Shown here in pieces: positions 1 through 5,519 of a stretch of 9,063 nucleotides of DNA. A program made the position numbers and the translations under genes. The notes under the pieces were generated by a model. It made no database searches, was not told where the DNA came from, and saw nothing but the letters and a program-made list of their open reading frames with translations. Each line of letters starts with the position of its first letter. Position 1 is the first letter of the stretch. The stretch is from Candidatus Hydrogenedentota bacterium (GTDB lineage Bacteria > Hydrogenedentota > Hydrogenedentia > Hydrogenedentales > CAITNO01): assembly GCA_029554925.1 (NCBI GenBank), contig JAKPUV010000456.1, forward strand, positions 1-9,063, given 5' to 3'.

Positions 1-77
1 TCGGCCGCCCCCTCCTCCCATTCCCACATCCAGACGGGGTCGAGGTGCGCGTTGCATAGCAGATGAAGGCGTTTCAT
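1..77 (-). CDS. Glycoside hydrolase family 38 alpha-mannosidase, N-terminal fragment
   Basis: The minus strand opens with ATG at 77 and gives 25 codons before the window ends: MKRLHLLCNAHLDPVW, then MWEWEEGAA. The HLDPVW block (His11, Asp13) is the N-terminal H-x-D zinc-ligand motif of GH38 alpha-mannosidases, and the WEWEEGAA continuation is usual in bacterial members. Family knowledge: GH38 enzymes are retaining, zinc-dependent exo-mannosidases, normally about 800-1,100 aa, so nearly all of this gene lies outside the window. No signal peptide is visible, which suggests a cytoplasmic enzyme acting on imported mannosides. An AAGGA Shine-Dalgarno sequence sits about 6 bases upstream of the ATG and supports the start. 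Substrate cannot be judged from this fragment. Confidence 0.88.
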   Translation of the reverse strand, partial: MKRLHLLCNAHLDPVWMWEWEEGAA

Positions 78-133
78 GGGGATTTCCTTGTGTGCGGGAA
101 CCAGGGGGACAGCGCCCCGGACGGGCGGCGGGT

Positions 134-139
134 ATTATA
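134..139 (-). promoter_or_regulatory. Probable -10 box for the GH38 gene
   Basis: Read on the minus strand this is a perfect TATAAT, in otherwise very GC-rich DNA, about 57 bases upstream of the GH38 ATG. It would give a leader of about 50 nt. I see no good -35 box at 16-19 bp spacing, so the promoter is incomplete by the sigma-70 rule and may depend on an activator or another sigma factor. Confidence 0.5.
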
Positions 140-194
140 CCCCGAACAGCCGAAAAGGGGCCGAAGCGTGCAAGAATCCGCACCCGCGCAAACA

Positions 195-232
195 CGTCAT
201 TGCGAAGGCGCGCAGCGCCTGAAGCAATCTCG
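195..232 (+). repeat. Interspersed CGTCATTGCGAAG-type repeat, copy 1
   Basis: This copy begins CGTCATTGCGAAGGCGCGCA and ends GAAGCAATCTC. It aligns without gaps to the copy at 771-807, with about 7 differences in 37 positions. Sequences of the form GTCATTGCGA...GAAGCAATCTC are known as abundant intergenic repeats in many unrelated bacterial genomes. Similarity fades out just downstream, where both copies keep a shared CCCGCCA. Confidence 0.7.
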
Positions 233-257
233 TGCCCGCCAGCGCCGCACCCAAGTG

Positions 258-269
258 CGTCATTGCGAG
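258..269 (+). repeat. Interspersed repeat, truncated copy 2
   Basis: Only the first 12 bases of the repeat, CGTCATTGCGAG, are present before the sequence passes at about 275 into the outer arm of the nested palindrome. The abrupt junction suggests that the palindromic element inserted into, or recombined with, a repeat copy here. Confidence 0.55.
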
Positions 270-274
270 CCCCT

Positions 275-637
275 GACCGCCGCAGACGGGGATTCTACAC
301 ATGAAGTTGTGTATACGAGAGTTCTTTCCTCTTCACCCCGGAGGGGTGAGGGAGATTAGCCGGTGGTTGAGCGCAGCGACACCACCGGGAACGGGTGTCG
401 CCTCTCCCCTCTGAGGCACCCCGGCAGGGGTGCGGGACTCCGGGGCCAACGAGAGCCGACGCGTCCTGAACCCCTGCCGGGGTTCTTCAAAAGGGGAGGA
501 GGGCCTGCTGTCCGGTGGTATCGCTGCGCTCAACCACCGGCTAATGTCCCTCACCCCTCCGGGGTGAAGAGAAAACGACCGCCATGGTCTGTCTCGCATT
601 CATCACTTCATGCACAGAATCCCCGCCCACGGCGGTC
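275..637. repeat. Nested inverted-repeat element (two repeat copies head to head)
   Basis: Three arm pairs share one centre near 450. The core arms 329-388 and 512-571 pair over 60 bases with 2 mismatches and no gaps. The outer arms 275-320 and 592-637 pair at about 36 of 46 positions; a 12-base length difference separates outer from core arms (321-328 against 572-591). The inner arms 418-431 and 470-483 are a perfect 14-bp match. Each core arm also contains its own small palindrome around TCACCCCGGAGGGGTGA. The simplest reading is two copies of one mobile palindromic repeat in opposite orientation; a non-autonomous MITE-like element is possible. No transposase gene or clear target-site duplication is seen. 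Confidence 0.8.
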
Positions 638-677
638 GGGGGCTGCCAATGAAAGCACGCTGGCGAGGCCTCCCGCA

Positions 678-751
678 CGTAGACGCGCCATCTTGGCGCG
701 TTCTTTGGGCCAACGAAAACCCCAAGAACGCGCCAAGATGGCGCGTCTACG
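678..751. repeat. Hairpin with perfect 28-bp arms
   Basis: The left arm 678-705 starts CGTAGACGCGCCATCTTGGC and the right arm 724-751 is its exact reverse complement, with an 18-base loop (706-723). Each arm contains a smaller palindrome, GCGCCATCTTGGCGC with a one-base mismatch at its centre. Perfect arms with a diverged loop suggest a recent or actively maintained repeat. There is no T-tract after the arm and the nearest genes are far away, so it is unlikely to be a simple terminator. Confidence 0.82.
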
Positions 752-770
752 TTTCCGGTCCGCCCGCAGC

Positions 771-807
771 CGTCATCGCGAAGGAGCGCAGCGACTGCGG
801 CGATCTC
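771..807 (+). repeat. Interspersed CGTCATTGCGAAG-type repeat, copy 3
   Basis: This copy begins CGTCATCGCGAAGGAGCGCA and ends GGCGATCTC. It has the same orientation as copy 1, so the two bracket the nested palindrome and the 28-bp hairpin as imperfect direct repeats about 540 bp apart. The arrangement could result from repeated insertion into one hotspot, and it could also permit deletion by recombination. Confidence 0.68.
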
Positions 808-882
808 ATTCCCGCCACGGCTCCGGCCCGCGCCCGTGTTCTCCGGCGTTCCAACGGGTGGGCCGCGCGGCCCGCAATGGTG

Positions 883-951
883 TACCATAGGGCGGTCCTG
901 CGGCGGGACGGGCCGCGCAACAGAAGTCCGGGACGGCCGCCGCGCCGTCCC
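883..951 (+). promoter_or_regulatory. Possible promoter and leader hairpin of the first secreted-protein gene
   Basis: TACCAT at 883-888 resembles a -10 box, but I find no -35 box at the right distance. Downstream, 930-937 (GGGACGGC) pairs perfectly with 944-951 (GCCGTCCC) around a 6-base loop. The hairpin ends about 13 bases before the AAGG ribosome binding site of the gene starting at 973. It could stabilise the mRNA or modulate access to the start site. This is weak evidence in GC-rich sequence. Confidence 0.3.
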
Positions 952-972
952 CCGGCAGGTGGTAAGGCAATC

Positions 973-2751
973 GTGTTCATTTTCATCCGACGACCGGTGC
1001 TGCGCGCGCTGTGCGCGCTTTTCCTGATGCTCCTTCCCGCGGCGGTAGCGGCGGGGCAGGACCCCAACCCGCCGACCCTGCGCTCGACGCAGGGGGCGTG
1101 GCCCATCCGGCGGCAGTGGACGCCCGCGGAGACGCGGCACTACGCGAAGTGGTGGGAGCATCTCTACCTCATGAAGACCACGGGCGACCCGGAGCAGCGC
1201 CAGGCCAAGCTGGAGCGGCTGCTGACGGACCCGGCGATGAACCTGCTGCAGGATCCGGCGTTCCTGGGCGAGGGCGGCAACCCGCAGCTTCCGGGCGACG
1301 TGATCCGGGCGATGCATTACCTGATGGACTGCGGGAAGTTCACGGCGTTCATGCCGGCCTACTACGCCTACCGGCGCGCCCTGCCGTGGATGACTGCGGT
1401 GGTGACGTCGGGCGAGGGCGACATCCGCACCTCGCCGTTCAACATCCCCATCAACAGCGTGAACAGCTTCGCGTACCCGTCCGTGGGGGCGTTCTTCCGC
1501 GAGGCCGTGGGCTGCTTCATCTCGGGCAACTACCGCGTGCCGCTGGACGGCAAGAACGCCCACCTGACCGACACGGTGCCCGTGGCGGTGACGCGCGAGT
1601 TCCTGCTGCCGGGCTGCGTGAACTATGTGGACGGCCACTGTCTCATGCTGGCGCAGGTCTCGGAGTACGGCGAGCTGCGCTTCCTGAACTGCAGCACGAC
1701 GACCTCGCGGGACATCTTCTCGTACAACGGCATGAACGTGGTGACGGGGATCACGCCGCGCGGCAGCGGGTCCACCGAGTGGGAGGGCTGCTTCCAGGGG
1801 CTGCGCGTGCTGCGGTACCCGCTGGCCGTGACCGACGCCTCCGGGCGCGTCACCTCGGTGCGCCGCCGCACGGACGAGGAGATGCGGGAGTTCGGCTTCT
1901 CCACGGAGCAGTATGAGATCGTCGGCGAGATCACGCGGACCCACACCATCGCCATGGGCAGGCTCAAGGCGCAGAGCTTCCACGACTTCGTGCGCCTGCG
2001 CATGAAGTCCGTGGACCGCATCGCGCCGATGCCGTTCATGGAGTCCTATGTGGACGAGGTGCTGGAGGCCTACCTCGGCCGGGTCTCCTTCGTGGACGAC
2101 GCGTGGCGCGACGTGCGCGCCCACGGCCCCATTGTCTATCCGGAGGAGCTGCCCAAGGAGAACATCTTCCAGGCCCTGGGCCGCTGGGAGACCTGGAGCT
2201 CGCCGTCGTCCGACGTGGACCGCCGCAACAAGTACTTCTACCTCGCCGACTGGATGGAGTACGCCATCCGCCTCTACGGCATTGACCCCGGCTTCGTGGA
2301 CCTCGCGGGGCTGGAGAAATACGCCGTCCAGACCCAGTCCGGCCTGGCGAAGGCCATGATCGCCGAGAAGAACCGCCTCTTCGCGGAGCACGCGCTGGAG
2401 TACACCACGTCCAAGGGCGACAAAGTCCGCCTGACGCTCCTCGACATCGAGGCGCGGCTCTACGACCTGTCCTTCGACCCGAACCACCCGCCCGAACTGC
2501 GCTGGGGCGCGCCGGCCGGCAGCGCGGAACGGGCGAACGCCCCGGACCGGCCCACGCCGGTGCCCAAGGGCGGCAGCGTGTCCATGGAGGACGCCTACCG
2601 CTGGCAGTACTTCTACCGCACCCTGTGCGAGCGGGAGACCGGAATGAGCTGCCTGCGCGGCATGTTTGTAAAGGGATTCCCCGTCCGCGACAAACTCGAC
2701 AAACAGGTGGGCAAGTGGGTGGACGACGCGCCGCCCGCGGCCGCCCCCTGA
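973..2751 (+). CDS. Secreted protein of unknown family, paralog A (592 aa)
   Basis: I do not recognise the family. The frame is open far upstream, through repeat DNA, but GTG at 973 is preferred: AAGG lies 5 bases upstream, and this start gives a clean signal peptide (RRPVLRALCALFLMLLPAAVAA, cleavage near residue 27) and a length close to the neighbouring paralog. The mature protein begins DPNPPTL and shares GAWPIRRQWT, YYAYRRALPWM and LLTDP.MNLL with that paralog. Cysteines near 120, 215 and 273 are conserved between the two, which suits an exported protein with disulfides. A block at 212-260 (LPGC..Y.DGH, then FLN, RDI, NG.N.VTG) faintly resembles the His-Asp part of transglutaminase-like folds, but residue 239 is Asn here. 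Residues 487-516 are nearly identical in both paralogs. Probably co-transcribed with the next gene, 22 bp downstream. Confidence 0.85.
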   Translation: MFIFIRRPVLRALCALFLMLLPAAVAAGQDPNPPTLRSTQGAWPIRRQWTPAETRHYAKWWEHLYLMKTTGDPEQRQAKLERLLTDPAMNLLQDPAFLGEGGNPQLPGDVIRAMHYLMDCGKFTAFMPAYYAYRRALPWMTAVVTSGEGDIRTSPFNIPINSVNSFAYPSVGAFFREAVGCFISGNYRVPLDGKNAHLTDTVPVAVTREFLLPGCVNYVDGHCLMLAQVSEYGELRFLNCSTTTSRDIFSYNGMNVVTGITPRGSGSTEWEGCFQGLRVLRYPLAVTDASGRVTSVRRRTDEEMREFGFSTEQYEIVGEITRTHTIAMGRLKAQSFHDFVRLRMKSVDRIAPMPFMESYVDEVLEAYLGRVSFVDDAWRDVRAHGPIVYPEELPKENIFQALGRWETWSSPSSDVDRRNKYFYLADWMEYAIRLYGIDPGFVDLAGLEKYAVQTQSGLAKAMIAEKNRLFAEHALEYTTSKGDKVRLTLLDIEARLYDLSFDPNHPPELRWGAPAGSAERANAPDRPTPVPKGGSVSMEDAYRWQYFYRTLCERETGMSCLRGMFVKGFPVRDKLDKQVGKWVDDAPPAAAP

Positions 2752-2773
2752 ACCCGCCGAGGACCTTAAGCCG

Positions 2774-4591
2774 ATGACGAGACCGCTCTTCCCGCGGGCC
2801 CTGGCCCGCGCCGCCTGGATGTTGCTGGCGCTGTTCCCCGCGGCGGCCCTCGCCGCCGACCCGAACCCTCCGACGCTGGACTCCACGCGCGGCGCGTGGC
2901 CCATCCGCCGCCAGTGGACGCGGGAGGAGGTGCGCCACCACGCGGAATGGATCACGCGCATCTACGAGGCCAAGACCGCGGGCACCCGCGAGCAGCGGCT
3001 CGCCCGCATCGAGCGCGTGCTCACCGACCCGGAGATGAACCTCCTGCTCGACCCGGAATTCGCCGGCGACGGCTGCAACCCCCAGATGGAGGCCCCCGCC
3101 CTCCGCGCCATGCACGGCATCCTCGACTGCGCCAAGCTCACCGTGGCCCTGGGCACCTACTACGCCTACCGCCGCGCGCTCCCCTGGATGGCCAGCGGCG
3201 TCCGCTCCGGCGACGGCACCGACATCCGCACCGCCGCCTTCACCGTGCCCGCCGGCGTCACCAGCTGCCTCGACTACGACACGCCCGAAAACTTCCTGCG
3301 CGACACCCTCGTGGGCACCTGCACCGGCAACTTCCGCGTGGAGCCGGGCCGCGAGCGCTCCGGGCTCTCCGACACCGTCCCCGTCGCCCTCACCCGCGAG
3401 CACCTGCTCCCCGGATGCCTCTACTACCTCGACGGCCACGTGCTGGTCCTTGCCAAGATCAACCCGCGCGGCGAGACCCTCTTCCTCGACGCCACCACCT
3501 CGCCCACCCGCGACATCTACGCGTTCAACGGCCTCAACGCCGTCACCGGCCTCACCACCGCCGGGGGCGGGGACTTCGCGGGCTGCTTCCGCGGGTTCCG
3601 CGCCCACCGCTGGCCCCTCGCCGTGACCGACGACAAAGGCCGCGTCACCGGCGTCCGCCGCCGCACGGACGCCGAGATGGCCGAGTTCGGCTACTCCCTG
3701 GAGCAGTACGAGAAGCTGGACGAGCTGAAGCGCACCGGGAAGATCCTGGTGGACGGCGCAGAAGCCGGCAGTTTCCACCAGTTCCTCCGCCTGCGCCTGC
3801 GCACGGCGGACCGCTTCCGCCTGCGCGCCGACCTGCAGGCCTTCGCGGAGGAGGTCGCCGCCCGCCTCCGCGAGCGCGAACAGCGCGTCCAGGAGGCCCG
3901 CCGCGACGTCGCCGAAAACGGACCCGTCGCCTTCCCCGAGGGCAGCGCCGCCGCCAACGTCTACACCGCCCACGGCCGCTGGGGGCGCCTCGCCACGGCC
4001 CTCGAGGACGCCGAGCTGCGCGGCCGCTACTTCGAGCTCGCCGAGCACCTCAACAACGCCGTCGCCTGGTTCGAGGCGCACCCGGGGGACTTCGACCTCG
4101 ACGGGCTCAACGCCGACGCCGTCTGGACCGCCGCCGACCTCGCCGACGCCCTCCTCCGCGCCAAGACGGAGATCTTCGCGGGCGCGGCGTTCGAGTACGC
4201 CAACTCCGCCGGACAGCCCGTGCGGCTGACCCTGCTCGACGTCGAGGCGCGGCTCTACGACCTCTCCTTCGACCCCAACCACCCGCCCGAGCTGCGCTGG
4301 GGCGCGCCCGCCGGCGGCGACGAGGCCCGCACCGCGGACGCCGGCCACCCCACGCCCCTGCCCCGCGGCGGCGCCGTGCCCGTGGACGAGGCCTACCGGC
4401 GCGAGGCCTACTACCGCTCGCTCTACCGCTGGGAACCCGAGGAAAGCCCCCTGCGCGGCATGTTCACCGAGGGATTCCCCCGCCGCGACCGCCTCGACGC
4501 CGACCTCGCCCAGAAATGGTTCGGCGTCCCCTCGCCCCCCCTCGTCCCCAGCGGCGGCCGCGCCGCCTGGCTGGCGGAAAACGGCGGGTGA
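2774..4591 (+). CDS. Secreted protein of unknown family, paralog B (605 aa)
   Basis: This is a full-length paralog of the preceding gene, roughly half identical by eye with few gaps. ATG at 2774 has GAGGA 10 bases upstream. The signal peptide (hydrophobic AWMLLALFPAAALA, cleavage after residue 28) puts the mature N-terminus at DPNPPTL, exactly as in paralog A. Cys215 and His222 occupy the same residue numbers as in paralog A; residue 239 is Asp here (FLDAT), so a Cys-His-Asp set could exist only in this copy. Residues 350-380 are rich in Arg and Glu and probably helical. Residues 485-514 form the near-invariant block ending NHPPELRWGAPAG. The C-terminus is longer and proline/glycine-rich. No transmembrane segment beyond the signal peptide, and no anchor or sorting motif, is evident. 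Function is unknown; an extracytoplasmic role is inferred. Confidence 0.9.
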   Translation: MTRPLFPRALARAAWMLLALFPAAALAADPNPPTLDSTRGAWPIRRQWTREEVRHHAEWITRIYEAKTAGTREQRLARIERVLTDPEMNLLLDPEFAGDGCNPQMEAPALRAMHGILDCAKLTVALGTYYAYRRALPWMASGVRSGDGTDIRTAAFTVPAGVTSCLDYDTPENFLRDTLVGTCTGNFRVEPGRERSGLSDTVPVALTREHLLPGCLYYLDGHVLVLAKINPRGETLFLDATTSPTRDIYAFNGLNAVTGLTTAGGGDFAGCFRGFRAHRWPLAVTDDKGRVTGVRRRTDAEMAEFGYSLEQYEKLDELKRTGKILVDGAEAGSFHQFLRLRLRTADRFRLRADLQAFAEEVAARLREREQRVQEARRDVAENGPVAFPEGSAAANVYTAHGRWGRLATALEDAELRGRYFELAEHLNNAVAWFEAHPGDFDLDGLNADAVWTAADLADALLRAKTEIFAGAAFEYANSAGQPVRLTLLDVEARLYDLSFDPNHPPELRWGAPAGGDEARTADAGHPTPLPRGGAVPVDEAYRREAYYRSLYRWEPEESPLRGMFTEGFPRRDRLDADLAQKWFGVPSPPLVPSGGRAAWLAENGG

Positions 4592-4636
4592 CCGTTTCCT
4601 TCCGGGGAAGAACGCGGCAAAACTCCGGCCGCGCCG

Positions 4637-5239
4637 CTACTCGCCGATGTCGGTGTTCCAGTAGGCGAGGTCCACGAAGCTCTGCCAGGTGATCAGCTCG
4701 GCGGGGGGGATGCGCGTGCCGAAGCGCGGCAGCCAGCGCGGCTCGGCGGGGCGGCGCAGCAGGGGCATGCCCGCCTCCTCCGGCGTGCGGTTGCGCTTCT
4801 TCAGGTTGCAGGCCATGCAGGCGAGCACGAGATTGGTCCACGTGTCGCGGCCGCCCCGCGACCGGGGCACGACGTGGTCAATGGTCAGCTCGGCGCGGGC
4901 GAAGCGCCGCCCGCAGTACTGGCACACGTGGCGGTCGCGCACGAAGATGTTGCGCCGCGACAGCCGCACCTCCGGGCGCACGCAGTCGTTGAAGTCCGTG
5001 AGCACGATGACCTCGGGGTGGCGGATGCGCAGGGAGGGCGTGTGGACGTAGTGCCGGTCCGGCAGCGACTCGCCGAACTGCGACAGGGCGCACCAGGAGG
5101 GAAAGTCGTAGAGGGAGTAGTCGGAGGGGTGGACCACCCGCGCGTGGCCCTGGAACAGGAGCAGCAGGGCGCGCCGCAGCGGCGCCACGTTGACCGCCAC
5201 CCATGACCTGTTCAGCACAAGCACCTGCGCGTCCATCAT
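4637..5239 (-). CDS. HNH endonuclease-family protein (200 aa)
   Basis: Numbered from ATG at 5239, the C-terminal half carries a complete HNH/beta-beta-alpha-metal motif: Cys106-x2-Cys109, Asp121-His122 in LTIDHVVPRSRGG, Asn136, Cys141-x2-Cys144 followed by Asn145 and Lys147. The two CxxC pairs bind structural zinc and the DH...N residues form the metal-dependent nuclease site. The N-terminal portion (QVLVLNRSWVAVNV, then a hydrophobic LLLLFQGHARVV) is typical of the widespread stand-alone HNH proteins of about 170-200 aa, whose biological role is unsettled. Start choice is uncertain: tandem ATGs at 5239 and 5236 and a TTG at 5248 are in frame, with no strong ribosome binding site; family members usually begin just before the VLVLN block. 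It converges with paralog B and diverges from the radical SAM gene. Confidence 0.9.
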   Translation of the reverse strand: MMDAQVLVLNRSWVAVNVAPLRRALLLLFQGHARVVHPSDYSLYDFPSWCALSQFGESLPDRHYVHTPSLRIRHPEVIVLTDFNDCVRPEVRLSRRNIFVRDRHVCQYCGRRFARAELTIDHVVPRSRGGRDTWTNLVLACMACNLKKRNRTPEEAGMPLLRRPAEPRWLPRFGTRIPPAELITWQSFVDLAYWNTDIGE

Positions 5240-5282
5240 CGGCTGCAATCCCGGACCGGAACGGTCCCCGGTTTGCCTGCCG

Positions 5283-5312
5283 ACTATACGCCGCCCCCCC
5301 GGCGGAAATCAA
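5283..5312 (-). promoter_or_regulatory. Sigma-70-like promoter of the HNH gene
   Basis: On the minus strand TTGATT (5312-5307) and TATAGT (5288-5283) are separated by 18 bp. These AT-rich hexamers stand out in a run of C and G. The predicted transcript starts near 5276, giving a leader of about 37 nt before ATG 5239. Confidence 0.65.
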
Positions 5313-5452
5313 AAGCGCCGTGGTCCGGTCACTGCGGCGTCCCGTCCAGCCACGGCTTGGGCCGGTAGGCGCCGCCGTGGCCCTGCCGCCCCGCCTGCCG
5401 GTTTCCCGCGCCGCCCCCCGGTGCGGCCCGTGTTTCCGGGCGCGTCCGGCGT

Positions 5453-5482
5453 TTGACATGCCGGCGGGGGACGTGGTCTGAT
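5453..5482 (+). promoter_or_regulatory. Sigma-70-like promoter of the radical SAM gene
   Basis: A perfect TTGACA at 5453-5458 is followed after 18 bp by TCTGAT (5477-5482). Transcription would start near 5489, downstream of an in-frame ATG at 5484. This argues that translation begins at GTG 5520 instead, which has GGAG a few bases upstream. Confidence 0.6.
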
Positions 5483-5519
5483 CATGCGGGCCCTGAGCAA
5501 CCAGAGAAGGCGGAGATCC

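Larger units (their letters stand above)
78..972. other. Long intergenic region dominated by short repeats
   Basis: About 895 bases separate the divergent GH38 gene and the first secreted-protein gene. Frames stay open here mainly because of high GC; none has a recognisable protein, a credible ribosome binding site and sensible composition together. The content is: the GH38 promoter (134-139), interspersed-repeat copies at 195-232, 258-269 and 771-807, a nested inverted-repeat element at 275-637, a perfect-arm hairpin at 678-751, and the leader of the downstream gene from about 880. Unassigned stretches (140-194, 638-677, 808-876) show nothing I can name. Confidence 0.75.

Noticed and set aside
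63..359. Small plus-strand frame ending with a GDSTHEV...SSPRRGEGD peptide.
   Set aside because: A matching peptide (GDSVHEV...SSPRRGEGH) appears on the minus strand from the other side of the palindrome. The similarity reflects the repeat DNA, not a protein.
195..807. CRISPR array.
   Set aside because: Repeats are of different families, unevenly spaced and partly inverted; there are no uniform spacers and no cas genes.
541..4348. Two very long minus-strand open frames (541-2961 and 2036-4348) opposite the secreted-protein genes.
   Set aside because: They arise from high GC in third codon positions of the plus-strand genes. Their translations are low-complexity Val/Gly/Ala/Arg/His-rich, have no recognisable domain, and overlap two clear paralogs that are conserved at protein level.
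4592..4636. Terminator between the convergent paralog B and HNH genes.
   Set aside because: CTTCC/GGAAG and GCGGC/GCCGC pairs can be drawn, but loops are too short or stems weak and there is no T-tract on either strand.
2896..4692. Plus-strand frame of 598 codons overlapping paralog B.
   Set aside because: Its translation is almost entirely Arg and Pro, typical of a shadow frame in GC-rich DNA.
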